From: Muribaculaceae bacterium
Lineage (GTDB): Bacteria > Bacteroidota > Bacteroidia > Bacteroidales > Muribaculaceae
Length of the DNA stretch: 64,000 nucleotides
Reading direction: 5' to 3'
Assembly: GCA_022510385.1 (NCBI GenBank)
Contig: JAFLTQ010000009.1
Coordinates: forward strand, 46,219-110,218
This document shows positions 8,816 to 18,469 of this stretch, one piece after another; within the stretch, counting starts at the first letter, position 1, and every line of letters starts with the position of its first letter. The translations under genes and the position numbers were made by a program. The notes under the pieces are model-generated. The model ran no database searches, was not told the origin of the DNA, and was given only the letters and a program-made list of their open reading frames with translations.

Positions 8816-9790
8816 ATGGGGAGTTTCCTTAAAAAAATTTCAAAATTCAATAAATCTCTTCAACCCTTCACTCATAGAGTGAAAGAGAGATATTGGGCCC
8901 TTAAATATTTAAAATTTAAAAAGAGTGACAAAGGAGAAAAAATTGGCGTCATGAGAGTAGACGGTAGAGGTTATCATGGTGGCCTCACCGATAGATTTAA
9001 GGGTGCTGTTTCATGGTGGAACTATTGCCGGCAAAATAACGTTCAATTCAAATTATTTTATGTCTATCCCTTCCTACTTACTGACTATGTAGTGCCCAAT
9101 GAATATGATTGGACGATTGATGAAAAGGAAATTCCCGACTCCATTTTCAACACAAGAATCTTTTATGGAAGAGGTGAAAATGGCAAACGGTTATCTAAAT
9201 TTAAGACAAATAAGAATATTTGGTATTATGGGAATATAGATATTGGGAATACCCTTCACTATCCTCCCTATTCCGACGATTGGGGTGCTTCATTTAGAAA
9301 ATTATTCAAACCTTCCCCATTGTTGGAAAATGCTTTATCTTTTCACAGGAATGCAATTGGCGGGAAGTTTGTGGCCGCAGTATTTAGATTTCAGAATCTT
9401 CTCGGAGACTTTAACGAAGGAAAATTCTATAGAAAAATCAAGAATAAGGAAGAGGTACAAAAACTTATTCAACGCAATCTTTCGGAATTGGAAAGGATCC
9501 GGTCAAAACATCCGGACCTGAAGATTCTGGTAACTTCAGACAGTTTTACATTTTTGGAGGAAGCAGAGAAGAAAGATTATGTGAGGGTGGTAAAAGAGAA
9601 AATTTCACATATGGAATTCTCCAAAACTGATGTCAATCACACCCAACTTAAATCTTTCTTAGACTTTTTTATGATTGGAGAAGCTGTGAAAGTTTACTCA
9701 ATCGTAATTGGTGACATGTATAAAAGCGATTTCCCGGTGTATGCGGCAAAGGCCGGCGGAGTGCCTTTCGAACGAATAGAGAGACCCTGA
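8816..9790 (+). CDS. Probable surface-glycan glycosyltransferase (fucosyltransferase/NodZ-like fold?)
   Basis: 324 residues, no signal peptide, no transmembrane segment. Blocks include IGVMRVDGRGYHGGLTDRFK near residue 43, LKILVTSDSFTFLEEAEK near 240 and a C-terminal KSFLDFFMIGEAVKVYSIV. The late 'SDS..F' strand followed by a 'D....A...' helix resembles the donor-binding half of NodZ/alpha-1,6-fucosyltransferase-like GT-B proteins, but this is a loose resemblance. The gene follows licD by 8 bases and ends 14 bases before the convergent Stealth gene. A role in surface-glycan synthesis is inferred mainly from these neighbours. Confidence 0.5.
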   Translation: MGSFLKKISKFNKSLQPFTHRVKERYWALKYLKFKKSDKGEKIGVMRVDGRGYHGGLTDRFKGAVSWWNYCRQNNVQFKLFYVYPFLLTDYVVPNEYDWTIDEKEIPDSIFNTRIFYGRGENGKRLSKFKTNKNIWYYGNIDIGNTLHYPPYSDDWGASFRKLFKPSPLLENALSFHRNAIGGKFVAAVFRFQNLLGDFNEGKFYRKIKNKEEVQKLIQRNLSELERIRSKHPDLKILVTSDSFTFLEEAEKKDYVRVVKEKISHMEFSKTDVNHTQLKSFLDFFMIGEAVKVYSIVIGDMYKSDFPVYAAKAGGVPFERIERP

Positions 9791-9804
9791 TTATTAATCT
9801 CTCT

Positions 9805-10809
9805 CTATTTCTCAAATGATGATTTGTCCGGTAGAATATGTTCGAAAGAAGAGCTGATCCTCTCCATTAACTGCTCATAGTTTTTTATATTCTTATTGTC
9901 ATTGATACAGACTAAAGAATACTCCTGATTCCGTATCGCCCTCACAGCCTGGTTCGGCTTCACCATAAGGGGAAACATTTTTGTGTCTTTATAGGTATTA
10001 TATGGTATAAAATTCCCTTCGCAGATCTGCCATGTGCGGAACAGTTCATGAGTGTAGTCGCTCTTATCCCTGAATCGATTTGCTGAGGTTTGGGTCAATT
10101 CATCAAAAGCAAATTCCCATGCATTTTCAAAAGATTTCTTCAGATATGGCTGTGCATTATGATGCACCCTGAGGGTTATAAACTTTTCGAAAGGCTGCAT
10201 GAGTTTATTTGTAATCTCTTTGCCCCCATATTCTTTGGTGATCCATTTATCCTTGTCTCTGCTTAAAATTTCTTTCTTATTGAAATGCCGGTTTATTATC
10301 CTGATATTATTTTTGAGCATTACGTAATATGGAGACCATGACGGATTATATTGGAACACTGCAATGTCACAAGGGAGGCCATCTTGAAAAAATCGTTCCG
10401 GAGTAATCGGGCGAATAATAAAAAAGTCGTCATTGAAATACACGAAATGATCGGAAAGCCCCGGAATTCTATGGATATATCTTTCTATCACTCCGGAATT
10501 AAAGGTGGGCAGAAATTGTTCCGGTATTATATCTTTATGGTCTACAAGATTTAATTTTGGATTATTTGTATTAAGCCATTCCGGTTTCTGACCGCAGGTC
10601 ACAAAATGGATTTTATTAACCCAAGGAGCAAATTTCTCCACACCACGAAACCAATATTTAAGTAATCCGTAATCACGGAATCTTTCCATCCCGGTATTAT
10701 ATTTGTCAGTCTTCTCCTTCCCCGACCATCGGGAGAAGTCTGCCTGCCATTGAGGGTCGTTCATATCAACCCACACCACAACAAAATCTATTGGGAAATC
10801 AGTGTTCAT
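9805..10809 (-). CDS. Stealth-family sugar-phosphate transferase
   Basis: 334 residues. The Stealth CR1 motif IDFVVVWVDMNDPQWQ is at the N-terminus. CR2 follows with FRDYGLLKYWFRGVEKFAPW, IHFVTCGQKPEWL and FVYFNDDFFI, and CR3/CR4-like histidine-containing segments come later (RVHHNAQPYLKKSF). Stealth enzymes move hexose-1-phosphate onto glycans to make phosphodiester-linked polysaccharides. The start overlaps the end of the upstream GT4 gene by four bases, so the two are coupled. Confidence 0.9.
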   Translation of the reverse strand: MNTDFPIDFVVVWVDMNDPQWQADFSRWSGKEKTDKYNTGMERFRDYGLLKYWFRGVEKFAPWVNKIHFVTCGQKPEWLNTNNPKLNLVDHKDIIPEQFLPTFNSGVIERYIHRIPGLSDHFVYFNDDFFIIRPITPERFFQDGLPCDIAVFQYNPSWSPYYVMLKNNIRIINRHFNKKEILSRDKDKWITKEYGGKEITNKLMQPFEKFITLRVHHNAQPYLKKSFENAWEFAFDELTQTSANRFRDKSDYTHELFRTWQICEGNFIPYNTYKDTKMFPLMVKPNQAVRAIRNQEYSLVCINDNKNIKNYEQLMERISSSFEHILPDKSSFEK

Positions 10810-11996
10810 AAATTTTCTAATAATTCAAGCCATTTATCCCCTATTCTTTTCGAGGAGAAATTTTCTGTGGTTAAAGAAGCATTCTTCCCCAACTCTTCCC
10901 TTCTTTCCTTATCTCTCATCAGGGATTTTAATTTTTCTGCAAATCCTTCGATATCTCCAAAAGGTGAGACTGTTATCCCATTGATATCATTAGCCACAAC
11001 ATCCTTTAGCGAAGCATATGAATCATAAGCGATGGGGACACATGAATAGGCCAACGCCTCTAAAATAGTGAGTGGAAGTCCTTCATATTCAGACGTCATC
11101 AATAAGATTGGCGACTTACCTAAAAATTCATCACGGTCACCCCACCCATGAAAAGTGATATTCTTAAGTTGCAATAATTTTGCCACTCGTTTCTCCAAAG
11201 CAATGTCATGACCTGTTCCAACAATATCGAGATGCCAGTCTTGTAAATCCGGTTCCTCCTCTATTATCTTCCATATTCGTAACGCAAGGGATACCCGTTT
11301 CTGGATTTCATCCATGCGACTCATTATCAATACTCGCTTCTGCTTTTTAGGTAGAAAATCTCTATGCTCCGAAGGCAACTCAAAGATATTAGGGATGGCT
11401 ATAAATTTGTCTCCATTTACTTCCAATCCTGCTACCTCTTTGTAACCATCTATATATCCCTCTGATAATAGCACAACTTTATTGCTCGACTCATATACGG
11501 ATTTATATATTTTACCCCAATTTCTGTTGCGATGTAACTTTATCAATGGATAAATTGAGGCTCTAAGCCAATAAAGGGGATTATAAGGATTTAATTTAAG
11601 CAGATGGAAGCCTGATTTATAGGTCGGTTTTTTCATCTCACTCCCCGGGGCAAAATGCTGCATAAACACAACCTTCACTTCGCGTCCGGACCGTTTGATT
11701 GCCTCTATGATATATTTATGCCTATAAAACCGGGTCATATTAACAATTACATCTATCTTTTCATCCCTGATAAATGATGCCAATTGTTTGACGAATACAG
11801 AATTTGATTTCCCAAGCTTGATAACCTTCTTATATATGGATTTTTCTTTTCCGTCGCCCATGCTTCTAAAAGCATCATACACTTCCCATCGCCCCGACTC
11901 TTTTAAAGCTTTGGCAAGCCTATATGTGGCAGATTCCAAACCGCCATGCACTTTTTCGCCACAGAAACTTTCTGAATAAAACAATATTCTTTTCAT
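10806..11996 (-). CDS. Glycosyltransferase family 4-type (GT-B)
   Basis: 396 residues. The N-terminal half has an acceptor-domain start (MKRILFYSESFCGEKVHGGLE). The C-terminal half has the retaining GT4 pattern KRVLIMSRMDEIQKR, a strand-helix LDIVGTGHD, and the E-x7-E motif in SEYEGLPLTILEALA. It transfers a sugar from a nucleotide-activated donor to a growing surface glycan in the cytoplasm. It is the first gene of a minus-strand pair with the Stealth gene. Confidence 0.9.
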   Translation of the reverse strand: MKRILFYSESFCGEKVHGGLESATYRLAKALKESGRWEVYDAFRSMGDGKEKSIYKKVIKLGKSNSVFVKQLASFIRDEKIDVIVNMTRFYRHKYIIEAIKRSGREVKVVFMQHFAPGSEMKKPTYKSGFHLLKLNPYNPLYWLRASIYPLIKLHRNRNWGKIYKSVYESSNKVVLLSEGYIDGYKEVAGLEVNGDKFIAIPNIFELPSEHRDFLPKKQKRVLIMSRMDEIQKRVSLALRIWKIIEEEPDLQDWHLDIVGTGHDIALEKRVAKLLQLKNITFHGWGDRDEFLGKSPILLMTSEYEGLPLTILEALAYSCVPIAYDSYASLKDVVANDINGITVSPFGDIEGFAEKLKSLMRDKERREELGKNASLTTENFSSKRIGDKWLELLENL

Positions 11997-12209
11997 CGAC
12001 CGGGTATATCGTCTGCTGTTTGTTGGTAAGAGAGTCTGAGCCTTCTCTTCCGAAATTAAAACTCTCCTTTCATAACCATCCTCAAAATGTAATTATGATT
12101 ACAAATTAATAGAAATTATGCCAATTTTTTAATTATTTTGTAGATTATTTTCAAATCGGATAGGATAACCATATAAGTTTATCTTTATTTTGATTACAAA
12201 ATCTGATAT

Positions 12210-13058
12210 ATGAATGAAAAAATCTTGTTAGGTTGTTTAAAAGGTCTCGCAAGGCTTCCTTTAGGTATTCTGTATCTTTTTTCAGATCTTGCTTCCTTTA
12301 TCTTATATCATATAGTCAAATATAGAAGAAAGATGGTATGGAAGAACTTGACTGCCTCTTTCCCGCTGAAATCTGAAAAGGAACTTAAACATATTGAAAA
12401 GGAATTTTATGGCTATCTTGGGGATCAGATAGTTGAAACCCTTAAACTTCTCCATATTTCCGACCTTCAACTTAAACGGAGAGTTAAGGTTATTAATTAC
12501 AATGGTGTCAACGAGGTCTTAGAGGAAGGGAAGAATGTTGTGCTCTTGATGGGACATTATGGCAATTGGGAATGGGTGCAGGAAATAAGCCGCTATTTCC
12601 TTCCACATACTTTCATGGCTTCTATCTACCATCCCTTATCCAACAAGATATGGGAGAATATTTTCATTAAGATGCGTAGTCGGTGGGGAGCTCATATTGT
12701 TCCGATGAAAAAGGCGACACGAGTCTTATTGAATCGGGATAACCAGCCATGGGTTTGCGGATTTATTGCCGATGCCTACACTTGGAGAAAACATGAGGAT
12801 AACTGCATTGATTTCCTGAATCATAAAACCTGGTTTATCTACGGTCCCGAAGAAATCGGAAGAAAAACCGGCGCTGAATACTTCTATTTGGAAATGCGGA
12901 AATTAAAACGCGGATATTATGAAATTGAGTTCCATCCTCTCCATCCGCAAGATATGAGCCTCCCGTTCCCATTCACGCGCCTCTTCTGGAAAAAGTTTGA
13001 AAAAACAATTGAAGAAGCCCCGGCTTATTGGCTATGGAGCCACAACAGATGGAAATAA
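12210..13058 (+). CDS. Lysophospholipid/lipid A acyltransferase (LpxL/HtrB family)
   Basis: 282 residues. The catalytic H-x4-(D/E) motif appears as GHYGNWEW near residue 112, and the N-terminus is hydrophobic (LGILYLFSDLASFILYHIV), consistent with membrane association. The family adds a secondary acyl chain to lipid A from acyl-ACP. It has the usual length for a Bacteroidetes LpxL-like protein. It sits alone between a glycan cluster and metG. The 212 bases upstream are AT-rich with no convincing promoter. Confidence 0.88.
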   Translation: MNEKILLGCLKGLARLPLGILYLFSDLASFILYHIVKYRRKMVWKNLTASFPLKSEKELKHIEKEFYGYLGDQIVETLKLLHISDLQLKRRVKVINYNGVNEVLEEGKNVVLLMGHYGNWEWVQEISRYFLPHTFMASIYHPLSNKIWENIFIKMRSRWGAHIVPMKKATRVLLNRDNQPWVCGFIADAYTWRKHEDNCIDFLNHKTWFIYGPEEIGRKTGAEYFYLEMRKLKRGYYEIEFHPLHPQDMSLPFPFTRLFWKKFEKTIEEAPAYWLWSHNRWK

Positions 13059-13144
13059 TCTGTAGGTTTTACAATTAAATAATATCTTTTGTGCCGGTTA
13101 TTTATCTCTCCATCCGAAATAGGGATTTGTAAGCACCCGAATGC

Positions 13145-13178
13145 TTTTTGTCACAACGTTCCTTTTTTATTAATTTTG
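13145..13178 (+). promoter_or_regulatory. Promoter of metG
   Basis: TTTTTG ending at 13150, a 20-base spacer and TAATTTTG at 13171-13178 match the Bacteroidetes consensus. The expected start is about 30 bases before the metG ATG. Confidence 0.75.
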
Positions 13179-13215
13179 CATTAATTCAGGTTTTTGTTGA
13201 TTAGAAATAATAATT

Positions 13216-15243
13216 ATGTATAAAAGAACTCTCATAACATCCGCTCTCCCTTATGCCAACGGCCCGGTGCATATCGGTCACCTTGCCGGCGTATATGTCC
13301 CGGCTGATATCTATGCCCGTTATCTTCGCTTAAAAGGGGAAGAGGTGATGTTTATCGGGGGCAGTGATGAACATGGAGTCCCTATCACTATCAAAGCTCG
13401 TAATGAGGGAGTGACTCCTCAGGATATCGTTGACCGTTATCATAAAATTATTAAAGATTCCTTTGAAGAGTTGGGAATCTCTTTCGACATCTATGGTCGC
13501 ACCACCTCCAAGACTCATCATAAAACAGCTTCTGATTTTTTCCGCACCCTCTACGATAAAGGTGAATTCATCGAAAAAACTTCAGAGCAACTCTATGATG
13601 AGGAAGCAGGTGAATTTTTGGCCGACAGATATGTAGTGGGAACATGCCCTCATTGTGGCAAAGATGGTGCTTATGGTGATCAATGCGAGGCTTGCGGCAC
13701 CTCCCTCAGCCCTTCGGATCTTATAAATCCCAAGTCAAAACTTTCCGGCAGCACTCCTGTGCTTAAAGAGACTTCCCACTGGTATCTACCTCTTGACAAA
13801 TGGGAACCCAAACTCAGAGAATGGATTCTTGAAAATCATAAAGAATGGAGACCAAACGTATATGGTCAATGCAAGTCGTGGCTCGATCTCGGACTTCAGC
13901 CTCGTGCCGTTAGCCGCGACCTCAAATGGGGTATCCCCGTACCCGTAGAAGGCGCTGAAGGAAAGGTGCTTTACGTTTGGTTTGACGCGCCCATAGGCTA
14001 TATTTCAAACACTATCGACGCAACCCCGGATTGGGAGAAATGGTGGAAAGATCCGGAATCACGCATGATTCATTTCATCGGCAAAGACAATATTGTTTTC
14101 CATTGCATTGTCTTCCCTTCAATGCTTATGGCCCACGGCGGCTATAACCTCCCTGACAATGTCCCCGCCAATGAATTCCTGAATCTTGAAGATGATAAGA
14201 TTTCCACTTCTCGTAATTGGGCCGTATGGTTGCATGAATACCTCCGCGAACTCCCGGGTAAACAGGATGTATTGAGATATGTTCTGACAGCCAATGCTCC
14301 CGAAACAAAAGATAATAATTTCACCTGGAAAGATTTCCAGGCTCGTAATAATAATGAACTTGTGGCCATTCTCGGTAATTTCATAAACCGGGCTACAGTC
14401 CTTATTCATAAATATTATGGAGGAATGATTCCGGCAGCCGGTGATCTCTCTGAATCCGACAAGTCTATGATGGAGGAAGTCAGGGAAAGCATCCGCAGTC
14501 TCAGCAATAACCTCGATAATTTCAAGTTCCGCGAAGGTCTTAAGGATGCCATGAATGTGGCCCGTATCGGTAATAAATACCTCGCCGACAATGAGCCATG
14601 GAAACTAATTAAGACTGATCCGGTACGCACCGCTACAATTTTAAATCTATCTATCCAGATCTGTGCTAACTTAGCTGTTATCTTCGAGCCTTTCATGCCT
14701 TTCATGGCTGCCCGACTTGCAGAACAACTCCGCCTTAAAGAACTGAAATGGGATATGGCAGGCAGTTTCGACCTCGTGGCGGATGGTATCGAAATCGGTT
14801 CCCCGGAACTCCTCTTTGAAAAAATTGATGACAGTGTCGTGGAATTCCAAATCAACAAACTCGAAGATGCAAAGAAGAAGAATATTCTCGACGAATGGAA
14901 GCCCGCTCAGGTGAAAGAGACCGTAGAATTCCCCACTTTTGAAAAGATGGATATTCGCGTGGGTAAAGTGCTTGAATGTGAGAGAATACCAAAGGCTGAT
15001 AAGCTTTTGAAATTCAAAATAGATGATGGCATGGGTGGACGCACTATTGTCAGCGGTATTGCAAAATTCTATAACCCTGAAGAATTAGTGGGTAAAGAAG
15101 TCTGCTTCATTGCAAATTTTGCTCCTCGCAAACTGAAAGGAGTTGAATCTCAGGGAATGATTCTCAGTGCTGAAGATGCCGACGGACGTCTGGTGGTGAT
15201 TTCACCCTCCGGCCCGGTGAAACCCGGGTCCTCAGTCGGCTAA
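13216..15243 (+). CDS. metG: Methionyl-tRNA synthetase
   Basis: 675 residues. Class I signature HIGH is at residues 19-22, and the KMSKS loop appears as KISTS near residue 328. A zinc knuckle CPHCG...CEACG lies around residues 145-161. A C-terminal EMAPII-like tRNA-binding domain starts near [20 protein letters not shown]. It charges tRNA-Met with methionine. The stop overlaps the first possible ATG of the next frame by one base, but the real start of that gene is probably later. Confidence 0.97.
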   Translation: MYKRTLITSALPYANGPVHIGHLAGVYVPADIYARYLRLKGEEVMFIGGSDEHGVPITIKARNEGVTPQDIVDRYHKIIKDSFEELGISFDIYGRTTSKTHHKTASDFFRTLYDKGEFIEKTSEQLYDEEAGEFLADRYVVGTCPHCGKDGAYGDQCEACGTSLSPSDLINPKSKLSGSTPVLKETSHWYLPLDKWEPKLREWILENHKEWRPNVYGQCKSWLDLGLQPRAVSRDLKWGIPVPVEGAEGKVLYVWFDAPIGYISNTIDATPDWEKWWKDPESRMIHFIGKDNIVFHCIVFPSMLMAHGGYNLPDNVPANEFLNLEDDKISTSRNWAVWLHEYLRELPGKQDVLRYVLTANAPETKDNNFTWKDFQARNNNELVAILGNFINRATVLIHKYYGGMIPAAGDLSESDKSMMEEVRESIRSLSNNLDNFKFREGLKDAMNVARIGNKYLADNEPWKLIKTDPVRTATILNLSIQICANLAVIFEPFMPFMAARLAEQLRLKELKWDMAGSFDLVADGIEIGSPELLFEKIDDSVVEFQINKLEDAKKKNILDEWKPAQVKETVEFPTFEKMDIRVGKVLECERIPKADKLLKFKIDDGMGGRTIVSGIAKFYNPEELVGKEVCFIANFAPRKLKGVESQGMILSAEDADGRLVVISPSGPVKPGSSVG

Positions 15244-15253
15244 TGAATCCATC

Positions 15254-15317
15254 CCCCAAAAACTCACAACTCAAAACTCACAACTCAAAACTCAAAACTC
15301 ACAACTCAAAACTCACG
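15254..15317 (+). repeat. AACTCAA/AACTCAC short tandem repeat
   Basis: About nine imperfect copies of a 7-8-base unit (AACTCAC, AACTCAAA) directly after the metG stop and before the peptidase signal peptide. If translated from 15243 it would give a repetitive SQLKTHNSKLKTHNSK peptide in front of a lipoprotein signal, which is implausible. It is therefore better read as an intergenic repeat in the metG-peptidase mRNA. Confidence 0.7.
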
Positions 15318-16340
15318 ATGCCCCGTTTCCTTGATTCCCTGATATTTATATTGACAGCGGTAGCCTTAACTTCAGGTTGCAGCTCTCCGGGGAATGCTGC
15401 CAAAGAGACCTTGGGCCAATGGGCGGAGGCTGAATCGCCGGCTCCCGGAGATGTCGCAAACTCATCTCCCTTGGGAGATTTTAATGCCGATTCAGCATAT
15501 AATTATCTTGCAAGGCAAGTGGCGTTCGGCCCACGCGTTCCTAACTCTGATGAACATAAACTCACAGGCGACTGGCTCGTCGCAGAGCTTAATCGCCACG
15601 GTGGTCAGGTCTCCCAACAAAAGGCAATCTTAAAGGCTTTCGACGGAACTAATCTGAACGCAAGAAATATCTTCGCTCGGTTCCCTTCTAAGAATCCCGA
15701 AAAAGGGAAAGAAGCCCCGATTCTGTTGCTCGCTCATTGGGATTCCAGACCCTGGGCTGATAAGGATCCCGACCCCGACAAACGTAATCTACCTGTAGAT
15801 GGAGCTAACGACGGAGCAAGCGGGGTTGCCATTCTCCTCGAAATTGCCCGCCAGCTTTCTCTAAATCCGGTGGATAAAAATATAGACATTCTCTTTGTCG
15901 ATGCTGAAGACTGGGGAGAGGATGGTGACGAAGACTCTTGGGCTCTCGGCACTAAATATTTCGTGGAAAATCCTCCAATAAAAGGGTATTCTCCTTATGC
16001 AGCCATTCTGCTTGATATGGTGGGCGGCCAAGGGGCTACTTTTTGTCGGGAATACTTCTCGGAACGTTCCGCCCCACATCTCGCTGAAGCTATCTGGCAA
16101 ACTGCCTCCAAACTCGGTTATGGATCTTTCTTCCTTAACCGTATGGGAGGTGCTATCCTCGACGATCATGTGCAGCTAATCAAAGCCGGAATTCCGGCAA
16201 TTGATATCATCGAATACCATTCTAACGATGACACCGGCTTCAATGACCGTTGGCATACCACTTCCGATAACCTTGAAGGAATATCTAAAGAAACTCTACA
16301 AGCAGTTGGTTCAACTCTTCTAAATTTCCTCCGAAATTAA
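15318..16340 (+). CDS. M28-family zinc aminopeptidase-like lipoprotein
   Basis: 340 residues from the ATG at 15318, chosen because MPRFLDSLIFILTAVALTSG is a lipoprotein signal ending in the lipobox SGC. The frame is also open from 15243, through a tandem repeat. Metal ligands of the M28 fold are visible: LLLAHWDSRPWA, the aspartate in VDGANDGASG, the glutamate/aspartate of VDAEDWGED and a late histidine in DIIEYHSNDD. This family includes glutaminyl cyclase-like and aminopeptidase members, and the DAEDWG pattern fits the Bacteroidetes glutaminyl-cyclase-like group. It probably acts in the periplasm or at the outer membrane. Confidence 0.88.
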   Translation: MPRFLDSLIFILTAVALTSGCSSPGNAAKETLGQWAEAESPAPGDVANSSPLGDFNADSAYNYLARQVAFGPRVPNSDEHKLTGDWLVAELNRHGGQVSQQKAILKAFDGTNLNARNIFARFPSKNPEKGKEAPILLLAHWDSRPWADKDPDPDKRNLPVDGANDGASGVAILLEIARQLSLNPVDKNIDILFVDAEDWGEDGDEDSWALGTKYFVENPPIKGYSPYAAILLDMVGGQGATFCREYFSERSAPHLAEAIWQTASKLGYGSFFLNRMGGAILDDHVQLIKAGIPAIDIIEYHSNDDTGFNDRWHTTSDNLEGISKETLQAVGSTLLNFLRN

Positions 16341-16366
16341 CATAGTAGAACCAATCTTACTCTCTT

Positions 16367-17113
16367 TCAAACCTTTCCCCTTTTAAGAGCTCTAAAAGCA
16401 AAACCAAGATGTCTCCACAGTGTCGGCAGATATCCATAATGTCTTGACATTATCCGGAAACGCTCTTTTAGTGATTTATATTTGTTCTTGTCAGTCAAAC
16501 CATCACTCAGATAATCTATGGTGACCCTCTTCAGATTGATGCATCCGCCCACTTCCGTGGTTTTTATACATTTCACACACCAATCATAATCTGCCGAGAA
16601 CCTGTATTTCAGATCATATTCCGGAGCAAGTTCCTTCCTAACCATAAAGGCCTGATGGCATATCAGCATCCCCGAGGCAAAAGAATTATGAGTCAGAAAT
16701 TCCGGTGCCCTCAAATGTCTCTCCCCAAGTTTCTCGCCATTCTTATCCACTATAATGGTGTCACCATATATGATATCGGCTCCATTTTCAGCTCCCTTTG
16801 CATATAATGAGAGGGTGTCGGCACTGTGGAAAGAGTCTCCGGCATTCAAAAACAAGACATATTTCCCACGAGCCTTCCTCAGACCCTTATTCATCGCATC
16901 ATAGAGTCCTTTGTCCGGCTCACTGACTATAACCTTATTTTTTATCCCGGCTTCCTCAACTTTTGCAACAGTCTTATCTGTTGATTTCCCATCAATCAGT
17001 ATATATTCAAAATCCTTATAAGTCTGACTTTCTAACGATTCAAGGGTTCTACCTATAACACCCTCAGCATTATAAGCCACTGTAATGACTGATATTAGAA
17101 ATTCTGAATCCAT
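16367..17113 (-). CDS. Glycosyltransferase family 2
   Basis: 248 residues. GT-A start ISVITVAYNAEGVIGRTLES, the nucleotide-binding aspartate in YILIDGKSTDKT, and the DxD-like position in FLNAGDSFHSA. It is close to the WcaA/colanic acid-type family that adds sugars to surface polysaccharides. It lies 14 bases after the TolC-like gene in the same direction, so it may ride on the efflux operon transcript, though its function is unrelated. It converges with the M28 peptidase gene. Confidence 0.9.
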   Translation of the reverse strand: MDSEFLISVITVAYNAEGVIGRTLESLESQTYKDFEYILIDGKSTDKTVAKVEEAGIKNKVIVSEPDKGLYDAMNKGLRKARGKYVLFLNAGDSFHSADTLSLYAKGAENGADIIYGDTIIVDKNGEKLGERHLRAPEFLTHNSFASGMLICHQAFMVRKELAPEYDLKYRFSADYDWCVKCIKTTEVGGCINLKRVTIDYLSDGLTDKNKYKSLKERFRIMSRHYGYLPTLWRHLGFAFRALKRGKV

Positions 17114-17127
17114 CTTGATTAAGCCGT

Positions 17128-18429
17128 TTAATTTCCCATATAATAAGCTAAGATTCTTCTACGCAACACTGACTCATATTTTGCCTGTACCGATTGACTA
17201 ACTGCCTTTATGTATTCTGTCTGAGCCTGTTCAAACTCTGTCGCATTCGCTTTCCCGTAGTTATATTTTTCTCGGATTGCATCAAAGGAGGCGCGAGTTG
17301 ATTTCTCCGCAACTGCCGACGATTCTTTCCGTTTATTGGCAGCCACTGCCTGTGTATATGCCTGCTGAATCGTTTTATAAAGCTGCAACTCCGTTTCCTT
17401 CAACTGTAATTGTGCGCTCAGTTGTTGCACTTTTGCCTTCCTGACATTATTCCGAGTGCTAAAGGAGTCAAATATCGGTATATTAAGCGAAAATCCCAAA
17501 CTTTGACTCAGATTATGGCGCATCTGACCTAAAAAACTCTCATTATCAAAGCCTGATGTCTTGTAGTAGCTGCTCCCTAAGCCTGCTGAAAATGACAAGG
17601 TCGGAAGATATCCGCTTTGGGCTAACTTTATGTACTTATCTGCTACGTCAACCGCCAAACGTGATGCCTTAACGCTATGATTTCCGCTCAGCGCTGATTC
17701 ATAAACTTCTTCCGGTCTCATCAAAGGCAACTCTATCATAGAGACACTAAGGGGCTCAACATCAAACCCTTCCGGTGTCTCAAGCTCAAGCATCTGAGAA
17801 AGATCAAGCAGTGCGAGATCCAAATCATTGTTGGCTGACACTGCTGTCAGTTCATCCTGTGACAATTGCGCCTGAGCCTGCAGGATATCAAGTTCCGGAA
17901 TCTTTCCGGCCTCCACTAATTCCTTACGCCTGTTTAGCTCAAATTCCGATAGTCTCACCTGCTCCATCGCCACATCATACATCTCCTTGCAATATAGCAC
18001 CTGCAAATATTGCGCAATGACAGAAAGCGTGATGTTATCCTTAGCCGACTCAAGTTCCTCTATAATCATCCTGTAGTTGGCTCTTGAATAATCAAGATTT
18101 CTGACATCCCGTAAACCCTGAAACAGTGGCATAGACATCTGTACGCTCCACCCGAACTGCGAAGTGTTCCTGTTGGCATACATATTTTCCTGAGTCAGAC
18201 CACGCCCGAAAGAGAAGGATTGCTGGGCTCCCCCGCTAAGATTCGGCAGAAAGGCATCTTTTGCCTCTGTCACTGTAAGTTCCGCATTCCTGACATTCAA
18301 TTCCCGGCTCTTTACGGTCAGGTTGTGACTAACAGCGTAATTTATACAGCTATCAAGACTCCATGCCCCGTTGCCCCATACAGGAAAAATCGCCGCCAAA
18401 ACCAACACCCACAATAAAATCTTTTTCAT
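17128..18429 (-). CDS. TolC-family outer membrane channel
   Basis: 433 residues with signal peptide MKKILLWVLVLAAIFPVWGNG. It has two OEP repeats with long helical heptads (for example LSQDELTAVSANNDLDLALL and YTQAVAANKRKESSAVAEK). It forms the trimeric outer-membrane exit duct for tripartite efflux. It is the last transporter gene in an operon with a HlyD-type adaptor, two MacB-type permeases and an ATPase, so the pieces for a full export system are together. Confidence 0.92.
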   Translation of the reverse strand: MKKILLWVLVLAAIFPVWGNGAWSLDSCINYAVSHNLTVKSRELNVRNAELTVTEAKDAFLPNLSGGAQQSFSFGRGLTQENMYANRNTSQFGWSVQMSMPLFQGLRDVRNLDYSRANYRMIIEELESAKDNITLSVIAQYLQVLYCKEMYDVAMEQVRLSEFELNRRKELVEAGKIPELDILQAQAQLSQDELTAVSANNDLDLALLDLSQMLELETPEGFDVEPLSVSMIELPLMRPEEVYESALSGNHSVKASRLAVDVADKYIKLAQSGYLPTLSFSAGLGSSYYKTSGFDNESFLGQMRHNLSQSLGFSLNIPIFDSFSTRNNVRKAKVQQLSAQLQLKETELQLYKTIQQAYTQAVAANKRKESSAVAEKSTRASFDAIREKYNYGKANATEFEQAQTEYIKAVSQSVQAKYESVLRRRILAYYMGN

Positions 18430-18469
18430 CCTATTTTTAATCTCACCGATTGTTAATCTCCTCTTAAGT

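Noticed and set aside
15243..15317. N-terminal extension of the M28 peptidase
   Set aside because: It would be encoded by a tandem repeat and would bury the lipoprotein signal that starts at 15318.
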